Notes under the pieces: model-generated
The model's input: the letters and a program-made list of their open reading frames with translations, nothing else
Database searches by the model: none
What the model was told of the DNA's origin: nothing
Origin: Calditrichota bacterium
Lineage (GTDB): Bacteria > CLD3
Reading direction: 5' to 3'
DNA length: 20,721 bases
NCBI GenBank assembly: GCA_008501735.1
Contig: QQUF01000025.1
Span: 1 to 20,721, forward strand
Program-made: the position numbers and the translations under genes
Shown here: positions 7,907-15,537 of the stretch, piece by piece
How the letters are laid out: each line of letters begins with the position of its first letter
Numbering within the stretch: the stretch's first letter is position 1

Positions 7907-7942
7907 AAAAAAAGGAGAGTTATTTAAATTCAATAACTCTCC
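7907..7942 (-). terminator. Rho-independent terminator after proS
   Basis: GGAGAGTTATT (7914-7924) and AATAACTCTCC (7932-7942) form a perfect 11-pair stem with a 7-base loop. On the minus strand seven T residues follow (7913-7907). It lies 27 bases after the proS stop and just ahead of the TTG start of the next minus-strand gene. Confidence 0.9.
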
Positions 7943-7969
7943 TCAATAAAATATTATTTCATAATATAG

Positions 7970-9403
7970 TTAAAAAGATTTTGCTGCAAGAACTCTTTCA
8001 TTCGATTCAAAGCCACAAACGATACATTTTCCTTTTTCTTGTGGATTGTCAAAAGGAATGCAACGAATTGTGATTTTGTTATCATTTTGAAGTTTGTCTT
8101 CACAAGCTCTTGAACCACACCAATGAATGTTAAAAAATCCATTATCTTCGTCATTTTTCTTAACCATCCAATTGTAATCATCAGTTGTAAAAGTGTTTTC
8201 ATCTCTCAACTTTTTAGCTTTGTCAAAAAGTGAGCTCTGAATGTCAACTAACAAATTTTGGACAGTTTCAGTAACTGACTCAACAGAAACTTTAACTTTT
8301 TCCGAAGTGTCTCTTCTTGCGATGACGACTTGATTTTCTGCCAAATCTCTTGGTCCGATTTCAATTCTTACAGGAATTCCTTGAAGTTCCCATTCATTGA
8401 ATTTCCAACCTGGTTTGTAATTATCTCTGTCGTCAATCTTAAATCTGATTCCTGCATTTTTCCAATTTTCGGTAATTTCTTTACACTTTCCGATAATTTC
8501 TTCTTTGTTGTCTTTTTTGAAAATCGGAACTAAAACTGCCTGAATTGGAGCAAGTTTTGGAGGAATCACTAAACCGTTGTCGTCAGAATGTTGGTGAACA
8601 AGTCCACCGATTAATCGAGTCGAAACTCCCCAACTTGTCGCCCAAACGTATTCGAGTTTTCCTTCTTTACTTTGGTAAGTAACATCAAACGCTTTTGCGA
8701 AATTCTGTCCGAGATTGTGCGAAGTTCCTGCTTGCAAAGCGATTTTATTTTGCATCATTGGTTCGATGCAATAAGTTGAAACAGCTCCTGCAAACTTCTC
8801 TTTGTCGGTTTTTTGTCCAATGTAACAAGGCATTGCCATAAATTCTTCAGCAAATTCTTTGTAAATATTGACCATTTTCAAAGTTTCTTCCTGAGCTTCT
8901 TCTTGTGTTGCGTGAGCTGTGTGTCCTTCTTGCCAAAGAAATTCAGTTGTTCTTGTGAAAAGCCTTGTTCGCATTTCCCAACGAAAAACGTTTGCCCATT
9001 GATTATAAAGAATTGGCAAGTCTCTCCAACTTTGAATCCATTTTTTGTACATCGACCAAATTATCGTTTCGGAAGTTGGTCTCAAAACGTAAGGTTCTTC
9101 AAGTTTTTTTCCACCTGCGTGAGTCATTACTGCAAGTTCAGGAGAAAATCCTTCGACGTGTTCAGCTTCTTTGTGAATAAAACTTTCGGGAATTAGCAAA
9201 GGAAAGTAAGCATTCACGTGACCTGTTTCCTTGAACATTTCGTCCAAAGTTTTTTGAATGTTTTCCCATAAACCGTAGCCATTCGGACGAATTACCATAC
9301 AACCTTTAACCGGAGCATAATCTGCCAATTTTGATTGTAAAACTACATCAATGTACCACTGCGAGTAATCCTTGTCTCTTGGCGTAATGTTTTGCTTTGC
9401 CAT
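7970..9403 (-). CDS. proS: Prolyl-tRNA synthetase, short eukaryote/archaeal-like type
   Basis: A 477-residue class II synthetase that charges tRNA-Pro in the cytosol. Motif 1 lies around [18 protein letters not shown] (32-49), motif 2 is [20 protein letters not shown] (140-159), and motif 3 lies in [20 protein letters not shown] (255-274). The anticodon-binding domain covers about 285-390. The C-terminal domain has a zinc-type cysteine set: C429, C434, C448, C460 and C463. The protein lacks the editing insertion between motifs 2 and 3 found in the E. coli-type enzyme, so it belongs to the short ProS type. The ATG at 9403 follows a weak AGGGA. A strong terminator follows the gene. Complete, with no anomaly seen. 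Confidence 0.97.
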   Translation of the reverse strand: MAKQNITPRDKDYSQWYIDVVLQSKLADYAPVKGCMVIRPNGYGLWENIQKTLDEMFKETGHVNAYFPLLIPESFIHKEAEHVEGFSPELAVMTHAGGKKLEEPYVLRPTSETIIWSMYKKWIQSWRDLPILYNQWANVFRWEMRTRLFTRTTEFLWQEGHTAHATQEEAQEETLKMVNIYKEFAEEFMAMPCYIGQKTDKEKFAGAVSTYCIEPMMQNKIALQAGTSHNLGQNFAKAFDVTYQSKEGKLEYVWATSWGVSTRLIGGLVHQHSDDNGLVIPPKLAPIQAVLVPIFKKDNKEEIIGKCKEITENWKNAGIRFKIDDRDNYKPGWKFNEWELQGIPVRIEIGPRDLAENQVVIARRDTSEKVKVSVESVTETVQNLLVDIQSSLFDKAKKLRDENTFTTDDYNWMVKKNDEDNGFFNIHWCGSRACEDKLQNDNKITIRCIPFDNPQEKGKCIVCGFESNERVLAAKSF

Positions 9404-9586
9404 TTTAATTCCCTAATGAATTTATTTAAAAAAGTTAAAAATAATTTCAACTACCAATTTACTTTGGCAATTGAAAACGAAATGTAAAAAACAAACGAAT
9501 GTAAAAAAACTAATAACTAAAATTTTGCCCACGAAAAATCAAATTTGTAAACTAAATTTTTGCTCCAAATACGAATTCTAAATTAG
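9404..9586. other. Divergent intergenic region, proS / pgsW-like gene
   Basis: Very AT-rich DNA between two outward-facing genes, so promoters for both must lie here. I see no convincing TTTG/TAnnTTTG pair on either strand and no RNA structure. Runs such as TGTAAAAAACAAACGAATGTAAAAAAA look like low-complexity sequence. Confidence 0.4.
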
Positions 9587-9614
9587 AATTCTTAATTCTT
9601 AATTCTTAATTCTT
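9587..9614. repeat. Tandem heptamer AATTCTT, four perfect copies
   Basis: AATTCTT is repeated four times without mismatch, with a partial fifth copy (AATTTTT, 9615-9621). It sits 45 bases before the ATG at 9660 and ends at a TTG codon (9621) in frame with that gene. The same unit occurs at 15540-15560 and, reversed and decayed, at 7257-7277. Confidence 0.9.
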
Positions 9615-9650
9615 AATTTTTTGTTAAATTCTCCGCTAATCAAAACTCAC

Positions 9651-9655
9651 GAGGA
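9651..9655 (+). promoter_or_regulatory. Ribosome binding site deciding the pgsW-like start
   Basis: GAGGA lies 4 bases before the ATG at 9660. It favours this start over the in-frame TTG at 9621, which has only heptamer repeats upstream. Confidence 0.65.
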
Positions 9656-9659
9656 TTTA

Positions 9660-10721
9660 ATGTCAGCTCAAAAACATTACTACAAAAGTAATTTAACTAC
9701 TTCAAATTACTTAGCTTTAGCAGCTTTAACTTTAGTTTTTATCTTAGCTTCCGACCTATTTTTAATCCAAGTAAAACGAAAAAATTATTCAAAAAAATTA
9801 GAAGCCTCAGAACTTGCTCTTGAAGCTCAACTTACTTTGAGAAACGAAAATTTTGACTTAATCGGTGAAGAAATCTCCGTTATCACAACAGATTTGGGAG
9901 ATTCACTTTCAAAGCAAGTTTCGACAAACCCGAATTTCGCAGCAGCATTCATCGAAATGTTCGACGAAATCGGAATCAAACGAGGCGATACAGTAAGTGT
10001 TGCAATTACAGGTTCTTTTCCTGCAATTAACATTGCCTTTTACTCAGCTTGCAAAGTTTCAGGAGTTCATCCGATTGTGATTACTTCTGTTGGAGCTTCA
10101 CAATGGGGAGCGAACAAACCTGATGAAACTTGGCTTGATTTTGAAAAATTTTTTAACGAGAAAGGAGTTTTTCCTTACAAATCTGTCGCCGCTTCAATTG
10201 GTGGGAAGTCTGACATTGCAAGAGATTTGTCGGAAGAAGGAAAAAATATTTTGACAAATACTATTGGAAGACACGAAACAAGATTCATTCGAGCAAATTC
10301 AATTGTTGAATCTGCAAGAGAAAGAGTTACGATTTTTGACTCAGTTTCCACGAATGTAAAAGCATTTGTGAACATTGGAGGAGGAGTTTCAAGTCTTGGA
10401 GTTGGAAATTCCAAGTTCATTTCTCCGGGAGTTAATCTTGACCTTTTCGACGTAGAATTTCCCAAAATCGGAGCATTGACAATTCTTGCCGAAAGAGGTT
10501 TGCCAATCATTCACATTTCAGAAATTGTTGACTTGGAAAAGAGATACGGACTTAAAGAAGAAAATTACATTATTCCAAGAGTCGGCAAAGGCGAGATTTT
10601 CGAGACAATAAAATACAACCTAATTTACTTAGCTCCTTTTGCTATACTCTATTGGGCAATTCTATTTTTTATGTTAAGTAAATTCAGAAATGCAGCGATA
10701 AAGAAAGCTTCGGGAAATTAG
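9660..10721 (+). CDS. pgsW: Poly-gamma-glutamate system protein (PgsW-like), orphan
   Basis: A 353-residue membrane protein recognised as resembling the 'poly-gamma-glutamate system protein' family by its pattern: an N-terminal helix (16-36), the block ITSVGASQWGANKPDETWLD (141-160), AASIGGKSDIARDLSEEGK (177-195), a glycine-rich strand VNIGGGVSSLGVG (237-249), and a C-terminal helix (319-340). The soluble part between the helices probably faces outside the membrane (inference). In other genomes this family sits with the PgsB/CapB ligase and PgsC/CapC; neither is in this window, and both neighbours are on the opposite strand, so the gene stands alone here. The start at 9660 is chosen for its GAGGA site. 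The role in polymer synthesis or export is unproven for the family, so the symbol is tentative. Confidence 0.65.
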   Translation: MSAQKHYYKSNLTTSNYLALAALTLVFILASDLFLIQVKRKNYSKKLEASELALEAQLTLRNENFDLIGEEISVITTDLGDSLSKQVSTNPNFAAAFIEMFDEIGIKRGDTVSVAITGSFPAINIAFYSACKVSGVHPIVITSVGASQWGANKPDETWLDFEKFFNEKGVFPYKSVAASIGGKSDIARDLSEEGKNILTNTIGRHETRFIRANSIVESARERVTIFDSVSTNVKAFVNIGGGVSSLGVGNSKFISPGVNLDLFDVEFPKIGALTILAERGLPIIHISEIVDLEKRYGLKEENYIIPRVGKGEIFETIKYNLIYLAPFAILYWAILFFMLSKFRNAAIKKASGN

Positions 10722-10738
10722 AAAATCTTATTTTTCAA

Positions 10739-11776
10739 TTACTCACATTCTGAACAAGGTACAAATTTACATTTAGGCAAAGAAAGTTTTAGCTTTATTA
10801 TATCTTCTTTAAGAATTTTTGTACCATAAATATCAATCATTTTTAATTTGCTTAAATTCAATATCGTGTCAATTTTACTAACGATAGTAAAGAATAGATT
10901 TAGCTCCTCAAGCTCAGTCAAGTTATTAAGAATATTTGTATTCTTGAAGTTCGTCGAAGATAAATTTAGGTATTTTAATTTTGTTAACTTTGAAATCGGA
11001 CTAAAATCTTTAATATTTTTGACACCTTTTAAGTTTAAGTACTCAAGATTTGTTAAATGTTCAATTGGCTCTATATTTTCTATAGCTGAATGAGATAAAT
11101 CTAAATATGTAATATTTTTTAAATTAGCCAATCCTTTAATATCTTCAATTTGAGAACCGTATAAAATCAATGTATCTAAATTTTCCAACTTAGATAAAGA
11201 GTTAAGACTTTTAATTTTTAGTGACCATCTTAAATTTAATAAAGTGAGTTTACTTAAATTTGACAATGGTTTTAGATTCTCAACCCGAGTACCACTTAAA
11301 GATAAATTTTTTAAATTTGTTAATCTAGATAATGGAGTAATATCATTTATTCCTGTACTATGTAAACTTAAATTTCTTAAGTTTGTTAAATTTGCTAAGA
11401 ATTCATAATTACTTATTTCTGTATCTCCAATGTCTAAATGTTTCAGATTTCTTAGTTCCTTCAAAGGAGATATGTCCTTAACAGAAGTATAATACAAGTC
11501 CAACCACTCTAGTTTTTTTAGATTTTTCAAAGAGCTTATATCTTCTACAGTTGTCATTCTTAAATCCAATTCTTTCAAATGGACAGAATCTGCTAAAAAA
11601 TCTATCCTAAGTTCATCTTGATCCTTTTTTGGAATTTTATGAAGAAAATTAATTTTAAGATGTGTTGAACTATTCTTTTGGAATTTTGAATTATTTTCAG
11701 AACAGGATAATGAAGAGCTTAAAAGAAAAATAACAAATAAGATTTGAGAAATAATTTTAAAATTTAAGAACAACAT
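10739..11776 (-). CDS. Leucine-rich-repeat lipoprotein
   Basis: A 345-residue predicted lipoprotein. The start at 11776 is chosen because AAGGAG lies 6 bases upstream and the protein then begins with a signal peptide, MLFLNFKIISQILFVIFLLS, ending in the lipobox SSLSC; a longer reading to 11833 would overlap nagZ and bury the signal. Twelve consecutive repeats of 22-23 residues follow (about 70-335), of the internalin/SDS22 class, such as LKNLSLSGTRVENLKPLSNL. A threonine or serine often replaces the usual asparagine at the ladder position (YYTSV, GDTEI, HSTGI). The C-terminus has clustered cysteines (CKFVPCSECE). It likely binds a protein or glycan at the cell surface or in the periplasm (inference). 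It follows nagZ by 20 bases. Confidence 0.88.
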   Translation of the reverse strand: MLFLNFKIISQILFVIFLLSSSLSCSENNSKFQKNSSTHLKINFLHKIPKKDQDELRIDFLADSVHLKELDLRMTTVEDISSLKNLKKLEWLDLYYTSVKDISPLKELRNLKHLDIGDTEISNYEFLANLTNLRNLSLHSTGINDITPLSRLTNLKNLSLSGTRVENLKPLSNLSKLTLLNLRWSLKIKSLNSLSKLENLDTLILYGSQIEDIKGLANLKNITYLDLSHSAIENIEPIEHLTNLEYLNLKGVKNIKDFSPISKLTKLKYLNLSSTNFKNTNILNNLTELEELNLFFTIVSKIDTILNLSKLKMIDIYGTKILKEDIIKLKLSLPKCKFVPCSECE

Positions 11777-11782
11777 TTTATT

Positions 11783-11788
11783 CTCCTT
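11783..11788 (-). promoter_or_regulatory. Strong Shine-Dalgarno site of the LRR lipoprotein
   Basis: On the minus strand AAGGAG precedes the ATG at 11776 by 6 bases. It is the strongest Shine-Dalgarno match I see in the window and fixes the start. Confidence 0.75.
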
Positions 11789-11796
11789 GTACAGTT

Positions 11797-13200
11797 TCAA
11801 ATAAAAACCAAATCTAACACAAATTTCTGGCAAGTCTCTGTAAAATCAAAAGTCTTACAAACCGAGCCTTTGAGTTTTTCAGCAGAATTTGGGCTTCCAA
11901 AAAGAATGTAATTTTCATTGCCTTTTGACACCGAATTCCAAAGTTCAATTTGCTTTGAGTTTAGGTTAATCGTGCCTTTATTCATTCGGATTTGCACTAA
12001 GCCAATTCCTAAAATTTCGGGTAATTCCTTTAATTGAGAAACTGAAATCCCATTTCCGCTAAAGTCTTTACTAAAAAGGAAGTTAAAAGAATCATCTTCA
12101 AGTTTTACTTTAATTTTCTTAAAACCATTTTCAGTGAAGAATTTATCAATTAACCACAAGTCTTTTTCGGTATCGTTTGTCTGAACTAAAACATTTTTGC
12201 TTGGTGAAACTCCTTGAACAACTCTTCCCCAAAAGTCATTCAACATTTTATTGAGATTGTTTGAATCAAATTCTTTTGGAAGTTCAGAATTAAATGCTGA
12301 AAAATTTTTTCTTAAAAACTCAATCCTTTGCTCAGACTCTAAAAGTTTCTCTTGAGAGATTTTCTTTTTGGCAAGTTCCTCTACTCTTTCAGGATTTTCG
12401 GGCATCAAAATTATATCAGTTCCAGCGAGTAATGACTCGACACAAAGTTCAGAATTGTCTCCTTCACCAATTCCTGCCATATACGAAAATGCATCAGTTG
12501 TCAAAACTCCATCGAACCCTAATTCCGTTCGCAAAATTTCAGTCAAAAAATAAGGTGAAAGCGAAGCAGGTTTGTTTTCAGAAAACTTAGGGAAAGAAAT
12601 GTGAGCATTCATAACCATTCCAACATTTTCAGAAATCGCTGCTTTGAAAGGCAGTAAATCAGTTTGCTCAAAAAAATCTTTGTCAGAATCACTTTGGACT
12701 AAACCTGTATGAGAATCTAAATCGGTGTTTCCGTGTCCGGGGAAATGTTTTGCACAAGCAACAACTCCATTTTTCTGAATTCCTCGAATAAAGGATTTCC
12801 CAAATTCAGCGACAGTTTTCGGATTACTTCCAAAACTTCTCAAATTAATTATTGGATTGTTCGGATTAGAATTTACATCTAAAACTGGTGCAAAGATTGT
12901 GTTAAGCCCCACAAATTGTGCCATTTTGGCAAGCTCGGAAGCAAATTCTTCGGTTTCTGCAAAAGTCGAATAATTTGCTAAAGCTAACTGCGACGGAATT
13001 TCTGGTAAATCGAAATTTCCTTCAACACTTGGTTTAAATCCTCTTTCTAAATCGTAACCAAGTATCGGTTTTGGCACATTTTTAAACTTTGAACAGATTT
13101 TCTTTATCTCACTTGAAGTGTATTCGAAGAAAATTAAGTGATTTTGGTTTGTATTACTTTTTTTAGATTTTCTAAGTTCTAAGATTGATTTTAAATTCAT
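11797..13200 (-). CDS. nagZ: Glycoside hydrolase family 3, NagZ-like beta-N-acetylglucosaminidase
   Basis: A 467-residue protein without a signal peptide, so probably cytosolic. It should cleave N-acetylglucosamine from muropeptides during peptidoglycan recycling or from related glycans. The NagZ loop KHFPGHGNTDLDSH (151-164) carries the general-acid histidine, and D236 in LTTDAF is the expected nucleophile. The barrel also shows FAPVLDVN (103-110) and the substrate loop LRSFGSN (120-126). At 467 residues it exceeds the single-domain E. coli enzyme; the C-terminal 130 residues look like a divergent second GH3 domain without recognisable catalytic residues. The LRR lipoprotein gene follows by 20 bases, so the two are probably co-transcribed. 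Confidence 0.85.
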   Translation of the reverse strand: MNLKSILELRKSKKSNTNQNHLIFFEYTSSEIKKICSKFKNVPKPILGYDLERGFKPSVEGNFDLPEIPSQLALANYSTFAETEEFASELAKMAQFVGLNTIFAPVLDVNSNPNNPIINLRSFGSNPKTVAEFGKSFIRGIQKNGVVACAKHFPGHGNTDLDSHTGLVQSDSDKDFFEQTDLLPFKAAISENVGMVMNAHISFPKFSENKPASLSPYFLTEILRTELGFDGVLTTDAFSYMAGIGEGDNSELCVESLLAGTDIILMPENPERVEELAKKKISQEKLLESEQRIEFLRKNFSAFNSELPKEFDSNNLNKMLNDFWGRVVQGVSPSKNVLVQTNDTEKDLWLIDKFFTENGFKKIKVKLEDDSFNFLFSKDFSGNGISVSQLKELPEILGIGLVQIRMNKGTINLNSKQIELWNSVSKGNENYILFGSPNSAEKLKGSVCKTFDFTETCQKFVLDLVFI

Positions 13201-13349
13201 TGCAATAACGGTAGTTTATTTAAATTTTTAATATTTTCTTTTATTCATTTTCTAAATCGGCTAAATTTTCTCGCTTTTGTTTTGAAAAACTAAGTTAAAA
13301 AATATTCTTATAATTCCTTATTCAATTCTAATACATAGGATTTTACCAA
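13201..13349. other. Divergent intergenic region, nagZ / M20 peptidase
   Basis: 149 bases of AT-rich DNA that must hold promoters for both genes. TTGAAA (from about 13282) and TATAAT (about 13309-13314) are present on the plus strand, but the spacer is about 21 bases, too long for a confident sigma-70 promoter. Nothing else is visible. Confidence 0.35.
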
Positions 13350-14744
13350 ATGTCAGAATTAAACGCTCAACTCTCTTTCTTAGAAGAAAAATTCGATTTC
13401 TATTTAGACGAACTTATTAATTTATCAAAAATTCCGAGTGTTAGTGCTCCTGACTTTCCTCCTGAAAAAGTCGAAGAATCCGCAGAATACGTTGCAAAAT
13501 TAATGAAAGAATGTGGGCTTGAGAATGTTGAAATTTTGAGGATTCCTGATTGTCATCCTTACGTTTACGCTGATTGGATTCGTAATCCGAATGCTCCGAC
13601 AGTTTTACTTTACGCTCACCACGACGTTCAACCTCCTTTGCGAGAAGAAATTTGGAAAACTAAACCTTTTGAGCCAACTGTAATTGACGGAAGACTTTAC
13701 GGAAGAGGAACTGCTGACGACAAAGCAGGAATTTTAATTCACATTTCAAGTGTTGCAGCTTACTTAAAAACAATTGGTGAACTTCCTGTAAATGTAAAAG
13801 TCATAATCGAAGGTGAAGAAGAAATCGGCTCTACTCACTTGGCAGAATTTTTAGACATTTACGCAGAAAAATTAAAATCAGACGTGATTGTTTTAACTGA
13901 CTTAGCAAATTTTGACACTGGAATTCCAAGTCTTACAACTTCACTAAGAGGTCTTGGAGTAATCGAATTAGAACTTTCGGTTTTGGAAAGTCCACTTCAC
14001 TCAGGGCTTTGGAGCGGACCAATTCCTGACGTAAATATGGCAATGTCAAAAGTTATCGCAGAACTAACAGACTCAGAAGGCAGAATCAACATTCCTGAAA
14101 TTTATGAAATGATTAAACCAACACCTTCTGAACTTTTAAAAGACTTTGACAAACTTCCACTCAACGAAGAAATTTTCAAGAAACAATCAAGAATGGTTGA
14201 AGGAACAGGTTTTATCGGTGGAAAAGGCAAACATCTTTTAGAGAAACTTTGGAGAATGCCTTCACTTGTTGTAAGTGCTGTTGTTTCAGGTGGAAAAAAG
14301 ATTTCTGGAAATGTGATAATGGATTCTTGTTGGGCAAAAATTGGAATCAGAACCGTTCCAAATATGGACACAGGAAAGACTTTAGAATTACTTAAAAAGA
14401 AAATTGAATCCTCAATCCCTTGGGGAGTTAAAGCCGAATTTAGAGTTGCAAACGGTGGAAATCCTTGGGTTACAGAAATTGACCACAAAGCATTTGAATT
14501 AGCAAAAAATGCTTTAAGCAAAGGTTACGACAAAGAAGCTGTTTTCATTGGTTGCGGTGCAAGTATTCCTTTTGTGAAACCATTTTCTGACGCATTCGGA
14601 AAGGTTCCTGCTCTTTTAGTCGGAGTTGAAGACCCTTACACAAATGCTCATTCTGAAAATGAATCTTTGGATTTAATCGATTTCAAAAAATCAATTCGTA
14701 GTCAAATTTATTTGTTTGACGAACTCAAAAAATTAAATGATTGA
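13350..14744 (+). CDS. M20-family metallopeptidase (dipeptidase, carnosinase/ArgE-like)
   Basis: A 464-residue cytosolic zinc peptidase of the M20 family, closest in pattern to CNDP-type dipeptidases of about 450-470 residues. The two-metal site is complete: H90 and D92 in YAHHDVQP, bridging D123 in GRGTADDKAG, general base E157 and metal ligand E158 in EGEEEIGS, D184 in VLTDLANF, and H434 in TNAHSENES. A dimerisation 'lid' domain lies about 195-330, with the expected substrate histidine in SPLHSGLWSG. It likely cleaves dipeptides or similar amides; the exact substrate cannot be read. trmH begins 7 bases after the stop, so the pair probably forms an operon. Confidence 0.92.
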   Translation: MSELNAQLSFLEEKFDFYLDELINLSKIPSVSAPDFPPEKVEESAEYVAKLMKECGLENVEILRIPDCHPYVYADWIRNPNAPTVLLYAHHDVQPPLREEIWKTKPFEPTVIDGRLYGRGTADDKAGILIHISSVAAYLKTIGELPVNVKVIIEGEEEIGSTHLAEFLDIYAEKLKSDVIVLTDLANFDTGIPSLTTSLRGLGVIELELSVLESPLHSGLWSGPIPDVNMAMSKVIAELTDSEGRINIPEIYEMIKPTPSELLKDFDKLPLNEEIFKKQSRMVEGTGFIGGKGKHLLEKLWRMPSLVVSAVVSGGKKISGNVIMDSCWAKIGIRTVPNMDTGKTLELLKKKIESSIPWGVKAEFRVANGGNPWVTEIDHKAFELAKNALSKGYDKEAVFIGCGASIPFVKPFSDAFGKVPALLVGVEDPYTNAHSENESLDLIDFKKSIRSQIYLFDELKKLND

Positions 14745-14751
14745 GTAAAAT

Positions 14752-15417
14752 TTGCCAAGTCGCCGAGTTGAAAAATTCATTTCCGTTTTAAACAAAAGAC
14801 AAACAGACCTTACCGTTTTAATGGAAAATGTACACAAACCGCATAACCTTGCAGCAATTGCAAGAACTTGCGACTCTGTTGGAATTGGCGAAATTCACGC
14901 AATTGCAGGAAACGAAAAAGTCCAGCTTTCGCAAAAGACTTCTGGCGGAACTCAAAAATTTGTAAAATTAAATCTTTACGAAACAACAAAAGAAGGAATG
15001 GAAACTTTAAAGAAAAAAGGCTTTAAAGTTTACGCAACACACATTTCCGAAACAGCAATAAGTTACCAAAAAGTGGATTTCACAAAACCATCAGCAATTG
15101 TTGTTGGTGCTGAACTTGGTGGAATTTCTCAAGAGATTTTGGATTTCACAGACCAAGACATAATTATTCCGATGAATGGAGTTGCTCAATCTCTGAACGT
15201 TTCAGTAGCAGCAGGAATTATTCTTTACGAAGCATTCCGCCAAAGACTTGAAGCAGGATTTTACGATAAAAGACAAATTTCAGAAGAAGAGTTTCGCGAA
15301 AAATTATTTGAATGGTGTCAGCCAAAAGCAGCAAGGATTTTGCGAGAAAAAGGTGAACCATTCCCCAAAATGAATGATTTAGGCGAAATAATTTCTGCTC
15401 AACAAAATAAACTTTAA
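14752..15417 (+). CDS. trmH: tRNA (guanosine(18)-2'-O)-methyltransferase
   Basis: A 221-residue SPOUT methyltransferase that uses SAM to 2'-O-methylate G18 in the tRNA D-loop. The three knot motifs are clear: NVHKPHNLAAIARTCDSVG (26-44) with R38, VVGAELGGIS (117-126) with E121, and IIIPMNGVAQSLNVSVA (137-153) with N149. The C-terminal helix LFEWCQPKAARILREKGEPF matches TrmH rather than RlmB. The start is a TTG at 14752: the only nearby in-frame ATG (14737) is followed by a stop, and the TTG start gives an N-terminus matching known TrmH. It follows the M20 gene by 7 bases. Confidence 0.95.
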   Translation: MPSRRVEKFISVLNKRQTDLTVLMENVHKPHNLAAIARTCDSVGIGEIHAIAGNEKVQLSQKTSGGTQKFVKLNLYETTKEGMETLKKKGFKVYATHISETAISYQKVDFTKPSAIVVGAELGGISQEILDFTDQDIIIPMNGVAQSLNVSVAAGIILYEAFRQRLEAGFYDKRQISEEEFREKLFEWCQPKAARILREKGEPFPKMNDLGEIISAQQNKL

Positions 15418-15450
15418 ATCCAAGAAAGACGCACAACTCCAACTTTAAGA

Positions 15451-15475
15451 TAGAGACGCACGGAGGTGCATCTCC
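15451..15475. repeat. Palindromic repeat copy 3 between convergent genes
   Basis: TAGAGACGCAC, GGAG, then GTGCATCTCC. Arms 15453-15461 and 15466-15474 pair over 9 bases with one C/A mismatch (a G.T pair on the minus strand). It shares its arms and nearly its loop with 7334-7357. It lies 33 bases after trmH, at the convergence with the DUF4091 gene; no T tract follows on either strand. A partial fragment, AAAGACGCAC, occurs at 15425-15434. Confidence 0.8.
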
Positions 15476-15537
15476 GAAACAAAAGTTAGATTTCAATTCT
15501 TGTTTTTTTGTCGTGAAGCATATTTTTCTGCGTAACA

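Noticed and set aside
8813-9196. A 127-codon open frame on the plus strand inside proS
   Set aside because: It is antisense to a well-conserved synthetase, with a low-complexity Phe/Ser-rich translation typical of a shadow frame.
9587-9614. The regular repeats as a CRISPR array
   Set aside because: The units are 7 bases and directly abutting with no spacers; this is a microsatellite.
10721-10736. GAAAA...TTTTC hairpin between the convergent pgsW-like and LRR genes as a terminator
   Set aside because: Only five pairs, four of them A-T, so not separable from chance in this sequence.
11777-11833. A longer N-terminus for the LRR protein starting at 11833
   Set aside because: It would overlap nagZ and bury the lipoprotein signal peptide; the AAGGAG site points clearly to 11776.
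13201-13213. TGCAATAACGGTA occurs here, just upstream of nagZ, and again at 17767-17779
   Set aside because: A 13-base match is expected several times by chance in 20 kb of AT-rich DNA, and the second copy lies inside signal-peptide codons. No shared context.
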